A stretch of DNA of 64,000 nt, taken from the NCBI GenBank assembly GCA_036557785.1, contig DATBGZ010000056.1:1-64000 (forward strand), read 5' to 3'. A program made the translations under genes and the position numbers. Shown here piece after piece: positions 9,423 to 18,172 of the stretch (within the stretch, counting starts at the first letter, position 1; each line of letters opens with the position of its first letter). This DNA is from DATBGZ01 sp036557785 (GTDB taxonomy: Bacteria > Actinomycetota > Actinomycetes > Mycobacteriales > Micromonosporaceae). Under the pieces are notes generated by a model. It saw nothing but the letters and a program-made list of their open reading frames with translations, was not told the DNA's origin and ran no database searches.

Positions 9423-12026
9423 ATGGATGACATCGCGGCGGGCGGCGCACCGGACGAGCCGGGCGTGGCCCCAGAACCCATCGCACGCCGGGGCCGGTCC
9501 CGCCGACCCACCACAGAGCCACAGAGCGCCGAACCGTTGCCGGGCCTTGAGCTGGAGGCGCCCCCGGCACGCACGCGCCGGCGGGCGACCAAGGCCAGCC
9601 AGCCGGAGCCCGCGGAAGTCGCGGAGCCCGTGCCGACCCGAGCCAGGTCCGGCCGGCGCTCAGCCGGACGGGCGAGCCAGGGCGCCGTCCCGGACGCTGA
9701 GATCGCGCCAGCGGACCAACCAGCGCCGGCGGCGCCCCGCGTGGCACCGAGCACCGCGCTGCTGTTCGTGGCTCCCGAGCCGTCCGAGTGGGCGGATCGC
9801 CCGCCGACACCGCCCGCGGTCGCCGAGGCTGGCGAGGAGCCGACCCCCGGCCGACCGGTCCGGCGCACACGTCGCGACCGGCGCGGCGTGGAGACGGTGC
9901 CGGCCGCCGAGGTGCCAGCCGTCGAGACAGAGGAGGCGGCCCCCGCGCCCATTGCCCGCCGGGGCCGGCGCGGGCGCGCCGTGGCCGAGGCCGTTGCGGT
10001 CGAGCCCGAGCCCCTCTCCGAGGCGGAGGAGGAGGCCGAGGCCGACGAGGAGCTCGATGCCAACGGGCGTCGCCGGCGGCGCCGGGGTCGCCGGGGCCGC
10101 GGTCGCGGCCGTGGGCTCGAGGCCGACGAGATCGAGGCCGCCGAAGCCGAGGTGGAGGCAGCCGAGGAGGGCGGGGCCCAGGAGGAGCCGTTGACCCGTC
10201 GTCGCCGGCGTCGCAGGCGAGGCGCGGCCGGCGCGGAGGCGGACGGGGTCGGCGAGGACGGCGTCGTCACGGTCGTGCGGGTGCGCCCGGCCCGGGACGA
10301 GGTGCAGGGCGTCAGCGGCTCGACCCGGCTGGAGGCCAAGCGGCAGCGCCGCCGCGACGGGCGTGAGCAGCGCCGCACCCGTCCACCCATCCTCTCCGAG
10401 GCCGAGTTCCTCGCCCGACGTGAGGCGGTCGACCGGGTCATGGTCGTGCGGCAGCGCAACGACCGTACCCAGGTCGCGGTGCTGGAGGACGGCGTCCTCG
10501 TCGAACACTATGTGGCCCGGCAGTCCGCCACGACCATGGTCGGCAACGTCTACCTCGGCAAGGTGCAGAACGTGCTCCCGTCCATGGAGGCGGCGTTCGT
10601 CGACATCGGGCGCGGCCGCAATGCCGTGCTCTACGCCGGCGAGGTGAACTGGGACGCGACCGGGCTGGAGGGGCGGGCGCGCTCGATCGAGCAGGCCCTC
10701 AAGTCCGGTGACTCGGTCCTGGTCCAGGTCACCAAGGACCCGATCGGACACAAGGGCGCCCGCCTGACCAGCCACATCGCCCTCTCCGGCCGGCACCTGG
10801 TGTACGTGCCGAACGGCCATGCGTCGGGGATCTCCCGCAAGCTCTCCGACGTCGAGCGGCGGCGGTTGCGTGACGTCCTGAAGAACCTTGTCCCCGACGG
10901 TGCGGGAGTCATCGTCCGCACGGCCGCCGAGGGCGCCAGCGAGGAGGACCTCGCCCGCGATGTGAAGCGGTTGCAGGCGCAGTGGGACGACATCCAGGCC
11001 AGGGCGGCCGCGGGCGGCGCACCGGCCGTGCTCTCCGCGGAGCCCGACCTGGTGATCCGGGTTGTCCGCGATCTGTTCAACGAGGACTTCCGCGAGGTCA
11101 TCATCCAGGGCAACGACGCTCACGACCAGGTCGAGCAGTACCTCGCCCACGTCTCGCCGGACCTCGTCGCGCGGGTGCACCAGCACACCGGCCCGAGCGA
11201 CTCGTCGTACCGGCCCTCCTCCCCCGCCCAGCCACCCGACGTCTTCGCGGAGTGGCGCATCGACGAACAGATCCTCAAGGGCCTCGATCGCCGGGTCTTC
11301 CTGCCCTCCGGCGGACACCTCGTGATCGACCGTACCGAGGCGATGACGGTGATCGACGTGAACACGGGCAAGTACACCGGCGCCGGCGGCAACCTTGAAG
11401 AGACCGTCACTCGGAACAACCTCGAGGCCGCTGAGGAGATCGTCCGGCAACTGCGCCTGCGTGACGTCGGCGGCATCGTGGTGATCGACTTCATCGACAT
11501 GGTCCTGGAGAGCAACCGCGAGCTCGTGCTGCGCCGGCTTACGGAATGCCTGGGCCGGGACCGGACCAAGCACCAGGTCACCGAGATCACGTCACTCGGC
11601 CTGGTCCAGATGACGCGCAAGCGCATTGGCCAGGGCCTGCTCGAGGCGTTCAGCGAGACCTGTGACCACTGCAAGGGCCGCGGCGTGGTGATCCAGACCG
11701 AGCCGGTGGCCGACCGGCCCCGGACCAATGTCGCCGAGAAGGTGCGGGCGGTGGCGGCCTCGACGCGGCTGGCCGGTGGCGAGGTGCCGGGCCGGGTGCC
11801 GGTCCCGGTCGACTCCACATCTGAGGATGTCGAGCTCGCTGAGGACGATCTGTCCTCGCCCGCGCTTGCCGAGATCGACATGGACGAGTCCGAGCAGAGC
11901 CCGGAGATTGCCGGGGGCGACTTCGGGGCGACCGACGATCTCGTGCCCGTCAACGACGAGTCGGAACACCCCTCAGCCCGGCGCCGAGCGCGCCGAGGGA
12001 GCTCGCGCCGGCGTACCCGTCCGTGA
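9423..12026 (+). CDS. rne: Ribonuclease E/G
   Basis: An endoribonuclease for mRNA turnover and rRNA/tRNA processing. About 867 residues. Residues 1-330 are low-complexity, alternating Arg-rich (RRRRRGRRGRGRGRG) and Glu-rich blocks, as in mycobacterial and Streptomyces enzymes where the disordered scaffold precedes the catalytic core. The S1 RNA-binding domain starts near residue 372 (MVGNVYLGKVQNVLPSMEAA). The catalytic Asp residues are D645 (DVNTGK) and D689 (VVIDFIDM); the zinc-link cysteines are C747 and C750 (CDHCKGRG). A disordered acidic tail ending in an Arg-rich patch follows. ATG 9423 is chosen for GGAG 10 bases upstream; an in-frame GTG at 9369 lacks one. Its position directly before rplU-rpmA-obg is standard for actinobacteria. 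Confidence 0.94.
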   Translation: MDDIAAGGAPDEPGVAPEPIARRGRSRRPTTEPQSAEPLPGLELEAPPARTRRRATKASQPEPAEVAEPVPTRARSGRRSAGRASQGAVPDAEIAPADQPAPAAPRVAPSTALLFVAPEPSEWADRPPTPPAVAEAGEEPTPGRPVRRTRRDRRGVETVPAAEVPAVETEEAAPAPIARRGRRGRAVAEAVAVEPEPLSEAEEEAEADEELDANGRRRRRRGRRGRGRGRGLEADEIEAAEAEVEAAEEGGAQEEPLTRRRRRRRRGAAGAEADGVGEDGVVTVVRVRPARDEVQGVSGSTRLEAKRQRRRDGREQRRTRPPILSEAEFLARREAVDRVMVVRQRNDRTQVAVLEDGVLVEHYVARQSATTMVGNVYLGKVQNVLPSMEAAFVDIGRGRNAVLYAGEVNWDATGLEGRARSIEQALKSGDSVLVQVTKDPIGHKGARLTSHIALSGRHLVYVPNGHASGISRKLSDVERRRLRDVLKNLVPDGAGVIVRTAAEGASEEDLARDVKRLQAQWDDIQARAAAGGAPAVLSAEPDLVIRVVRDLFNEDFREVIIQGNDAHDQVEQYLAHVSPDLVARVHQHTGPSDSSYRPSSPAQPPDVFAEWRIDEQILKGLDRRVFLPSGGHLVIDRTEAMTVIDVNTGKYTGAGGNLEETVTRNNLEAAEEIVRQLRLRDVGGIVVIDFIDMVLESNRELVLRRLTECLGRDRTKHQVTEITSLGLVQMTRKRIGQGLLEAFSETCDHCKGRGVVIQTEPVADRPRTNVAEKVRAVAASTRLAGGEVPGRVPVPVDSTSEDVELAEDDLSSPALAEIDMDESEQSPEIAGGDFGATDDLVPVNDESEHPSARRRARRGSSRRRTRP

Positions 12027-12178
12027 TACGGCAGCGTACGAATGCCACCATAAGTGACGGTCGCATCTAGAGTCAGGAGAGTTTCGGCCATCAGCGGTGC
12101 CCGGTGACGGGCGGTCCGTAGGCCGCGGAGCCGCCACGGGCGGAGGCAGGCGGCCACGGATCGAGGCGAGGAGGCGGC

Positions 12179-12766
12179 GTGCGACGGGGTGGCATGCGGT
12201 TGGGTCTCCGGCCGGGGCGCAGGCTCGACCCGCGGGTGTTTCGATGGTTCGCGGTCGGTGTGCCGCTCGCCGCGGTACTGGTCGCCACGGCTTGCCAGGG
12301 CACCGGTCAGGCAGTCGACGCCGCAGCGGCGTCACGTTCGTCCCAGTCGCCGTCGGCGTCCCCGACGACATCGCCGAAGCCGACGAGGGTCGACCCCCTC
12401 GCCACGATCCAGGTGTGTGGCCTCGCGACCGCGGCGACCGACACTACAATTACGCTCTTCAATGAAGAGATGGCGACCTTCGAACAGGCGGCTGCCAGCA
12501 ACGACCAGGCCACGATGGTCGAGTCCGCACAGGCGATCGACGACCAGTTCGTCAGCGTGGCGCAGACCTTCACCGAGTTGGCGAAGCGGCCGGTCGACCC
12601 GGCGCTGCGCCAGGTTCTCACGGACATCTCGTCCGCACTGACCGCCATGACCGCGGTCTCCTACACGGGCACGACGGTCGACATCCGGATGAAGCTGCAG
12701 GTGGATTTCCCGCTCGCGCTGCAGCACACCTGCGCCAGCGCCTCGGCCTCGCCGCCGGTGGGCTGA
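12179..12766 (+). CDS. Predicted lipoprotein of unknown function
   Basis: 195 residues. An Arg-rich n-region, a hydrophobic helix (FAVGVPLAAVLVA) and a lipobox ending at C39 (VATAC) indicate export and lipid anchoring. A Ser/Pro/Thr-rich linker (residues 45-70) follows, then a mostly helical domain with an expected Cys pair (VCGLATAA and HTCASA) that could form a disulfide. The GTG start has AGGAGG 4-5 bases upstream. It sits between rne and rplU, 152 bases after rne, so it is probably transcribed from its own promoter or by read-through. No recognisable family; comparable small lipoproteins of related actinobacteria are uncharacterised. Confidence 0.75.
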   Translation: MRRGGMRLGLRPGRRLDPRVFRWFAVGVPLAAVLVATACQGTGQAVDAAAASRSSQSPSASPTTSPKPTRVDPLATIQVCGLATAATDTTITLFNEEMATFEQAAASNDQATMVESAQAIDDQFVSVAQTFTELAKRPVDPALRQVLTDISSALTAMTAVSYTGTTVDIRMKLQVDFPLALQHTCASASASPPVG

Positions 12767-12783
12767 CGCGATCACCGGTCGGT

Positions 12784-12813
12784 TTGGGGCGGCGGCGCCC
12801 GATGCCGTAGGCT
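12784..12813 (+). promoter_or_regulatory. Candidate sigma70-type promoter for rplU-rpmA-obg
   Basis: TTGGGG (12784-12789), 18 bases, then TAGGCT (12808-12813) lie about 90 bases ahead of rplU. The -10 matches the TANNNT consensus; the -35 is weak. The long leader that would follow is GC-rich, and I cannot identify a defined ribosomal-protein binding structure in it. Confidence 0.35.
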
Positions 12814-12901
12814 GTACCGCGGCGCTCCTCTTCCGCGCCGGGTTATGCGCGCCATCGCGCAGCCAGACACCGTACGTAACCGAGCAGGGAGTGCGCGTCC
12901 G

Positions 12902-13252
12902 ATGTACGCGATCGTCAGGACCGGCGGCAAACAGTACCGGGTCGCCGAGGGCGATGTCATCGAGGTCGAGAAGCTCGCGGGCGCCCCCGGCGAAGCGGTG
13001 TCGCTCCCGGCGGTACTGCTCGTCGACGGCGAACGCCTCGTGACCGACGCCGGCCAGCTCGCCCGGGTCGCGGTGACCGGTGAGGTCCTCGCACACACCA
13101 AGGGCCCGAAGATCAGGATCCACAAGTTCAAGAACAAGACGGGCTACCACAAGCGCCAGGGTCACCGCCAGCCGCTGACCCAGGTGAGGGTGACCGCCAT
13201 CTCGGCGAGCTTGCGAGCCGAGCAGCGTGACTCAGTTGCGAGCGGGAAGTAG
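12902..13252 (+). CDS. rplU: 50S ribosomal protein L21 (bL21)
   Basis: A large-subunit ribosomal protein that contacts 23S rRNA. 116 residues beginning MYAIVRTGGKQYRVAEGD, the conserved N-terminus, with the RNA-binding segment KIRIHKFKNKTGYHKRQGHR near the end. The C-terminal tail is longer than the about 103 residues of E. coli L21, as in other actinobacteria. AGGGAG lies about 12 bases upstream of the ATG. It is separated from rpmA by 8 bases, so the two are co-translated in the classical L21-L27-Obg operon. Confidence 0.97.
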   Translation: MYAIVRTGGKQYRVAEGDVIEVEKLAGAPGEAVSLPAVLLVDGERLVTDAGQLARVAVTGEVLAHTKGPKIRIHKFKNKTGYHKRQGHRQPLTQVRVTAISASLRAEQRDSVASGK

Positions 13253-13260
13253 GCGCAGGA

Positions 13261-13527
13261 ATGGCACACAAGAAGGGGGCGTCCAGCTCGCGCAACGGAC
13301 GCGATTCCCAGGCGCAGCGGCTCGGGGTCAAGCGGTTCGGTGGACAGCGCGTCAACGCCGGCGAGATCATCGTGCGACAGCGGGGGACGAAGTTCCACCC
13401 GGGCAACCTCGTGGGGCGCGGCGGTGACGACACGCTCTTCGCGCTCGCCGCCGGCGCGGTCGAGTTCGCCACTCTGCGTGGCCGCAAGGTCGTCAACATC
13501 GTCCCGGCCGCCCCCGTTCAGGGCTGA
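13261..13527 (+). CDS. rpmA: 50S ribosomal protein L27 (bL27)
   Basis: 88 residues, MAHKKGASSSRNGRDSQAQR at the N-terminus, which reaches the peptidyl-transferase centre, and GGQRVNAGEIIVRQRGTKFH, the family signature. There is no firmicute-type cleavable N-terminal extension. The gene follows rplU within 8 bases; the stop of rplU is close to its ribosome-binding region, suggesting coupling. The C-terminus ends APVQG. Confidence 0.97.
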   Translation: MAHKKGASSSRNGRDSQAQRLGVKRFGGQRVNAGEIIVRQRGTKFHPGNLVGRGGDDTLFALAAGAVEFATLRGRKVVNIVPAAPVQG

Positions 13528-13582
13528 CGACCGGGCCCGCACAGACGCCCGCGGGGCGCGACTGTGTTCGTGGCGTACAGGC

Positions 13583-15049
13583 ATGACGAGCTTTGTCGAC
13601 CGGGTTGTGCTGCATGCCCAGGCGGGCAACGGCGGCCATGGCTGTGTGTCGATCCTGCGGGAGAAGTTCAAGCCACTCGGCGGACCGGACGGCGGTGACG
13701 GCGGTCGGGGCGGCAGCATCCGTCTGGTCGTCGACCCGGGCGTGCACACGTTGCTGGACTTCCACTTCCACCCGCGTATCCGCGCGCAGAACGGCAAGGG
13801 CGGCTCGGGCAACAACAGGGACGGAGCCGACGGCGCCGATCGCGAGCTGCGAGTGCCCGACGGTACGGTCGTGCAGACCACCGACGGTGACGTGCTCGCC
13901 GACCTGGTGGGGGCCGGTACCTCCTACGAACTGGCCCGCGGCGGTCGTGGCGGACGCGGCAACGCGGCGCTCGCGAATACCCGGCGCAGGGCGCCCGGCT
14001 TTGCCGAGCTGGGTGAGCCCGGAGAGTCCGTCGAGATCGTGCTGGAACTCAAGAGCGTCGCGGACGTCGGCCTCGTCGGCTTTCCGTCGGCGGGCAAGTC
14101 CTCGCTCATCGCGGCCCTCTCCGCGGCACGGCCGAAGATCGCCGACTATCCCTTCACCACGCTCGTGCCGAACCTCGGGGTCGTGCAGGCCGATGCAGAT
14201 ACCTTTGTGATTGCCGATGTGCCGGGCCTGATTCCGGGTGCGGCGACCGGCAAGGGGCTGGGCCTGCAGTTCCTGCGCCACATCGAGCGCTGTGCCGTAC
14301 TCGCCCACGTGGTCGACTGCGCGACGCTGGAGACGGTGCGCGATCCGGTGTCCGATGTGGACGCCATCGAAGCGGAGCTGGAAGCCTACGGTGGTCTCAC
14401 GGACCGACCGCGGGTCATCGTGCTGAACAAGATGGATGTGCCCGACGCTCGGGATCTCGCCGCGATCGTCCGGCCCGACCTCGCTCGCCGCGGCTGGCCG
14501 ATCTTCGAGGTGAGCGCCGTGAGCCATGACGGGCTGCGCGAGCTCACGTTCGCGCTCGCCCGACTCGTCGCAGAGCATCGCGCGGCCCAACCCGCTCGGG
14601 AACCTACCCGGATCGTGTTGCGGCCGCAGGCCATCGACGATGTCGGGTTCAGCCTCGAACGTCACCCCGACGGCTCGTTCACGGTGCACGGGACGCGTCC
14701 GGAGCGCTGGGTGCGCCAGACGAACTTCGACAACGAGGAGGCGGTCGGTTACCTCGCTGACCGGCTGGCCCGGTTGGGCGTGGAGGACGCGCTGGCCAAG
14801 GTAGGTGCCGAGCCGGGCTGCCTGGTGCGGATCGGCACCTTTGAGTTCGACTGGCAACCGGCGGTATACGCGGGCGCTCAGTTCACGCCCGGCACCCGGG
14901 GCACCGACTACCGGCTGGATGAGGCGCCGACCCGGCCCACCGCCGCCCAACGCCTCGCCGCACGCAAGGCGCGCCGCCAACCCTCCGCCGACGTACGGCC
15001 ACCGCCACCGGCATCACCCCCGGCTCCCGAGTCAGCCGACGAGGACTGA
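13583..15049 (+). CDS. obg: GTPase Obg/CgtA
   Basis: A GTPase acting in 50S ribosome assembly and growth control. 488 residues. The glycine-rich Obg fold (residues 1-158) begins MTSFVDRVVLHAQAGNGGHG. The GTPase domain has G1 GFPSAGKSS (about 166-174), G2 (YPFTTLVPNLG), G3 DVPGLI and G4 NKMD. A C-terminal OCT domain (about 345-425) and a Pro-rich acidic tail follow, as in actinobacterial Obg. The start ATG has only a weak upstream Shine-Dalgarno sequence, but nothing earlier in frame fits the conserved N-terminus. In Streptomyces and mycobacteria, proBA and nadD follow; here a T7SS island begins 2 bases beyond the stop, on the opposite strand. Confidence 0.95.
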   Translation: MTSFVDRVVLHAQAGNGGHGCVSILREKFKPLGGPDGGDGGRGGSIRLVVDPGVHTLLDFHFHPRIRAQNGKGGSGNNRDGADGADRELRVPDGTVVQTTDGDVLADLVGAGTSYELARGGRGGRGNAALANTRRRAPGFAELGEPGESVEIVLELKSVADVGLVGFPSAGKSSLIAALSAARPKIADYPFTTLVPNLGVVQADADTFVIADVPGLIPGAATGKGLGLQFLRHIERCAVLAHVVDCATLETVRDPVSDVDAIEAELEAYGGLTDRPRVIVLNKMDVPDARDLAAIVRPDLARRGWPIFEVSAVSHDGLRELTFALARLVAEHRAAQPAREPTRIVLRPQAIDDVGFSLERHPDGSFTVHGTRPERWVRQTNFDNEEAVGYLADRLARLGVEDALAKVGAEPGCLVRIGTFEFDWQPAVYAGAQFTPGTRGTDYRLDEAPTRPTAAQRLAARKARRQPSADVRPPPPASPPAPESADED

Positions 15050-15051
15050 GG

Positions 15052-16941
15052 CTAGGCGCGGCTGCACTTGCCCTCCTCGTCGCAGTACAGGAACGCCGAC
15101 GTCGCCGACGCGATCGCTCCACTCACGTACTCGGATTTCAGTGTCACCGCGGCGGTGATGATGGCGCCCTTCGGCGGGACGCCACACTTCGCGCACGCGA
15201 GCTCGATGCCCTCGACAGAGCCGGTGGCGATGGGCTCGCCCGAGAAGATGGTGGAGTCGGTGTCGTAGGTCGCCTTCGCACCGTCCTCGGCGGTCAGGAC
15301 CACCTCGAAGTAGGAGCGGTCGTTCTTGGGCTGCCCGGGCACGACATCCCAATCGATGACGACGCTGATCGTGGTATCGGTGGCGCTTTGCACGAAGCCC
15401 TTCACGTTCATGGGTGCGCCCGGGATGAGGACGACCGTCACCGCCTTCGTGGGCGCCGAGCGTGCGGTGCCCGCCTTGTTGCGGGCCTCGACGACCAGGC
15501 TCAGCGTGGCCCCGACGGGCAGCCCCTTCACGGTCGCGACCTCCAGGCCCTGGTCGTTCGGACCGGTGAGGTCGGCCGTGGCTGTCGCGCCGGTGTCGCC
15601 GCGCAGGATGGCGTAGCTGTCCGCCCCATCGGCCGGAGTAAACGTCACCACCACGGTGCCGTCCACCCGGGCCCGGGCAGTGGCGTTGACCGGCACCGAG
15701 GGCGGTGGCCCCAGGTTGGCCGATGACGCGGGTGGGGCGGGCGGCTCCCGGGCGGGCGGCCCGCTCGTCACCTCGATCAGCGGCACGGTGGCCGGGGCGG
15801 CAGCCAGGAACGAGATCGAGACCGCCGTCCCGTCCGCGCTCACCATGGTGGCCGAGGTGGCTCCCGGTACGGTCGCGAAGAGTTTACCTTCGTCGACGAC
15901 GAGGATCGGGTCGCCCGGACCCAGGGTCAGGACAGGCGCAACCCGCGTACCGCCGGTGTCGAGCGGGATGACCCGCCCGACCCCCAGGCAGGGCACGTAG
16001 ACGCGCGCACCCAGCACCACCGGAGGTCCGGGTTGGTCGCAGCCGTACGGGCGCAGGTCGACCAGCCGCGCGGACGAGCCCGTGATCAGCAGCAGCGTCG
16101 GACTCCCGGATAGCGACACCGGCACCATCTCCGCCGGGGCGGTGGCCACCGGCCGGAGCACCTGGGGCACGCGCGGAATCGGGACGCTCGCGTCGGCGCC
16201 GGTGCCCGTACGCTGCGCCACCCCAGCGTCGGGCGCGACCATCGTCACGCCGCGCTCGTGTGCTACGAGCACCGCCCGCGTCACCGCGCCCGCCGGGGTG
16301 AGCGGTGCCGCACGGTCGCCGACGAGCCGTCCGTCCGTCCACACCAGACGCAGCAGTGCGCCGTCACCGCGCAGCGCCCACAACGTGCCCTCGCCATCGA
16401 GGGCAACGGCGAGCAGCGCAGCTCCGGCCGACCAGGGCACGCCCATCGGGCGCGCGTCCTGGTCCAGCCGGACAACCGAGCCACGGCCCAGGTCGGCCAC
16501 GAAGACACGCACGGTGTCGGCCAGCAGCACGGCGCCGGGTCCGGCCGGGTACCGACCGCGGACGGCCAGCGTCTGGGTATCCACAATGGACAGCGATGCA
16601 CCCGGCTCGAGCACCACCAGCGACTGCCCGCTCTGCGCCAGCTGGAACACCTGGCCCGCGGCCGCCACCGGCACCCGCGTTACCAACCGGCCGGTGGCCG
16701 CGTCGACCTGTAACGCCTCACCCGTCGCTGGGTCGGGCAACCAGGCGAACCCGTCCTGTCCAGCCGGGCCGTGTGGCGGCGAGGACGGGCCGGCGCCGAA
16801 CCGCGCGGCGAGGAGTGCGGCCACCGCGCCGACCACCAGAGCGAGGGCGATCAATCCCGCGCCGGAGCGCCGGGTGCGCCGCGGCCGAGGGCCGACCGGC
16901 ACCCGGGTCAGTGTCTGTGTCACGTCCGTAGGTATGACCAC
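15052..16941 (-). CDS. Membrane-anchored beta-propeller/fibronectin-III protein (paralogue 1)
   Basis: 629 residues. A short Arg-rich cytosolic tail, one membrane helix (about 28-47), then an extracytoplasmic beta-propeller-like region of short repeats (GEALQVDAATGRLVTRVPV; VFVADLGRGSVVRLD; DGEGTLWAL). It carries the conserved YGC and VPC pair, probably a disulfide. Two FN3-like domains follow (about 400-620), the last with a CAKC motif and a C-terminal CDEEGKC. It is clearly paralogous to the proteins at 41018-42928 and 44483-47572. Start GTG at 16941 with GAGGG 5 bases upstream. A palindrome (17020-17029) sits 79 bases upstream. It lies at the left edge of the T7SS island and its stop is 2 bases from obg. 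Function unknown; surface display or scaffolding of the secretion machine is an inference. Confidence 0.8.
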   Translation of the reverse strand: MVIPTDVTQTLTRVPVGPRPRRTRRSGAGLIALALVVGAVAALLAARFGAGPSSPPHGPAGQDGFAWLPDPATGEALQVDAATGRLVTRVPVAAAGQVFQLAQSGQSLVVLEPGASLSIVDTQTLAVRGRYPAGPGAVLLADTVRVFVADLGRGSVVRLDQDARPMGVPWSAGAALLAVALDGEGTLWALRGDGALLRLVWTDGRLVGDRAAPLTPAGAVTRAVLVAHERGVTMVAPDAGVAQRTGTGADASVPIPRVPQVLRPVATAPAEMVPVSLSGSPTLLLITGSSARLVDLRPYGCDQPGPPVVLGARVYVPCLGVGRVIPLDTGGTRVAPVLTLGPGDPILVVDEGKLFATVPGATSATMVSADGTAVSISFLAAAPATVPLIEVTSGPPAREPPAPPASSANLGPPPSVPVNATARARVDGTVVVTFTPADGADSYAILRGDTGATATADLTGPNDQGLEVATVKGLPVGATLSLVVEARNKAGTARSAPTKAVTVVLIPGAPMNVKGFVQSATDTTISVVIDWDVVPGQPKNDRSYFEVVLTAEDGAKATYDTDSTIFSGEPIATGSVEGIELACAKCGVPPKGAIITAAVTLKSEYVSGAIASATSAFLYCDEEGKCSRA

Positions 16942-17019
16942 GACGACCCTCGCCTATTCGTGCGTCAGGTGCCACAACGCTATGGCCGACCGGACACGGA
17001 TGGGGATCGATGTTCGCCC

Positions 17020-17029
17020 GGAACCTTCC
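17020..17029. promoter_or_regulatory. Palindrome GGAACCTTCC upstream of the reverse beta-propeller gene
   Basis: A 10-bp perfect two-fold GGAA/TTCC element in the 96-base gap between the GTG start at 16941 and the YbaB-like gene at 17038. On the reverse strand it reads GGAAGGTTCC, 79 bases upstream of the start. One of six such sites in the island; see also 17718, 19361, 30307, 38073 and 43297. Confidence 0.55.
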
Positions 17030-17037
17030 ACTTCCCG

Positions 17038-17322
17038 CTAGCGGCGGGGTTGGCCCGTCGCCGGGTCGAGCTGCTCGAGCGCCTCCACGTAGGTGTCGTG
17101 CGCCCGCATCTGGGCGTCTCGGACGGTCCGGGTGATGAGGTCGCTCAGCGCCCCGGTGTCGTAGCGGCGCAACACGCCATCATCCAGGCGCAGCGCGGTG
17201 ACGCGCGCCCCGGAGGTTGCCTTGACCCGCACCCGACCGTCGGCGCTGCGGGCCATGACCTCGGCCCGGGCCAGGCGGTCCCGCTCGGTCCGCCACTGCT
17301 CGTTCACTGGCTCTTCAGCCAC
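17038..17322 (-). CDS. YbaB/EbfC-like protein, short
   Basis: 94 residues with the YbaB-type core: a helical N-terminus, the beta-hairpin VRVKATSGARVTALRL, then a long amphipathic helix (ALSDLITRTVRDAQMRA). Start GTG at 17322 lies inside the end of the previous gene (19-base overlap), so translation is coupled. YbaB/EbfC proteins are nucleoid-associated, but a T7SS-encoded member, EspL of the mycobacterial ESX-1 locus, acts on stability of secreted Esp proteins. Placed among T7SS genes, a chaperone-like role is likelier than DNA binding. With its neighbour it could form the usual dimer. Confidence 0.72.
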   Translation of the reverse strand: MAEEPVNEQWRTERDRLARAEVMARSADGRVRVKATSGARVTALRLDDGVLRRYDTGALSDLITRTVRDAQMRAHDTYVEALEQLDPATGQPRR

Positions 17323-17747
17323 TGGATCGCCTCCCTCATCTCTGCCTCCACCGCGTCGGCCTGGCGCCGCAACGGTTCCAGCACGGTGCGCTCGTACTCC
17401 GCGGTTGCCGCGGCCAGCTCCTGCGTCTGCCGGTCCAGCTGTTCGGTGATCGCGTGGGAGGCGCTGCGGCCCTGTGCCTGCGCGGCGGCGATGGCGGCCA
17501 GCACCGCCTGCTCGACGATCTCCGGCGGCCGGTTCATCGCGGTCGACCCGAGTCGGATCTTCTCGACGATGCCGTTGCCGCTGACCTCTGCCGTGACCAG
17601 GTGCTCCGGGTCACGAGCCGTGTAGGTGGCGCTGTACGCCTGCTGGAACGCCTCCGCCGCGCTCTGGACATCGATGGACATGCGCAGCCTCTCCAGCCGC
17701 GCCTCGATCTGCTCCGCGGAAACTTCCGGACGGACCGGCGTCGACAT
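17304..17747 (-). CDS. YbaB/EbfC-like protein
   Basis: 147 residues beginning MSTPVRPEVSAEQIEARLE. A coiled N-terminal helix (about 10-45), beta-hairpin LVTAEVSGNGIVEKIRLG, helix IVEQAVLAAIAAAQAQG, and an extra long C-terminal helical segment with heptad-like spacing (LDRQTQELAAATAEYERTV). GAGAGGGG lies 4-5 bases upstream of the ATG. It overlaps and probably co-folds with the short paralogue at 17038-17322. The 5' coding sequence carries the palindrome at 17718-17727, which with a CGTCGA box looks like a divergent promoter for the forward-strand unit starting at 17828. Function by analogy with EspL only. Confidence 0.75.
   Translation of the reverse strand: MSTPVRPEVSAEQIEARLERLRMSIDVQSAAEAFQQAYSATYTARDPEHLVTAEVSGNGIVEKIRLGSTAMNRPPEIVEQAVLAAIAAAQAQGRSASHAITEQLDRQTQELAAATAEYERTVLEPLRRQADAVEAEMREAIQWLKSQ
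17718..17744 (+). promoter_or_regulatory. ECF-type promoter GGAAA-N16-CGTCGA with GGAAACTTCC element
   Basis: -35 GGAAA (17718-17722), 16 bases, -10 CGTCGA (17739-17744). The -35 is the left half of the 10-mer GGAAACTTCC. It lies about 84 bases ahead of the ATG at 17828 and inside the 5' end of the divergent gene. Same spacing and -10 as the sites at 19361 and 43316. The shape resembles what I recall for the mycobacterial SigM consensus (GGAAC-N16-18-CGTCR). Confidence 0.5.
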
Positions 17748-17827
17748 CAGCACCCCTCTCTCCAGACAATGGGCTCCACGCGGTGCGGCACACCGGAACG
17801 TCCACATGAGAGCGGGTGGTGGCACAG

Positions 17828-18136
17828 ATGGTAGGAGATGACGGCTCGTCCGGCAACCTTCACATGAACGTCAATGAGACGACGGCCGCCAGCAAGTCAC
17901 GGTTGGGACATCAGGGAGCCCTCGGCGAGGCATTCGTCGGATTCGAACAGGACAGCGCGGGCTTCGGCGACGTCAGCCCCAGCCGCACCGCCGACGCCTT
18001 CGCCCTGGCCGGTGCGCTGATCCGGGCCACGCACGACGTCGCCCTGGGGAAGGCGGCGAGCGCGCACTCGATCATCGAAGGGCTTGCGGCGCAACAGCAG
18101 CAGAACGAGACCGACGCCGCTTCGCGGATGGCGTGA
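17828..18136 (+). CDS. Small helical protein, candidate T7SS substrate partner
   Basis: 102 residues, mostly alpha-helical by composition (GALGEAFVGFEQDSAGFGD, then FALAGALIRATHDVALGK), with a Gln-rich C-terminus. No WXG motif. It is just ahead of a 393-residue protein with the T7SS-associated C-terminal motif, giving a small/large pair like those at 19481/19878 and 39681/40067. The start is uncertain: ATG 17828, GTG 17816 and ATG 17864 (MNVNETTAAS) are in frame and none has a strong ribosome-binding site. It may belong to the EspC-like secretion-associated group, but the match is too weak to claim. Confidence 0.55.
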   Translation: MVGDDGSSGNLHMNVNETTAASKSRLGHQGALGEAFVGFEQDSAGFGDVSPSRTADAFALAGALIRATHDVALGKAASAHSIIEGLAAQQQQNETDAASRMA

Positions 18137-18172
18137 GCCACGCGAGCCACGCACGAGGTGGAGGAGAGGCCG

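Noticed and set aside
9660..11573. 637-residue open frame antisense to rne
   Set aside because: A GC-rich shadow of rne; composition (His/Val/Asp-rich) and lack of domains mark it as non-coding.
13493..14980. 495-residue open frame antisense to obg
   Set aside because: A shadow frame across obg; the forward gene has complete GTPase motifs.
17718..17727. Palindrome at 17718 as coincidence in coding sequence
   Set aside because: Considered chance because it lies in a gene, but kept: it coincides with a correctly spaced CGTCGA and is at the same distance from the 17828 start as the others.
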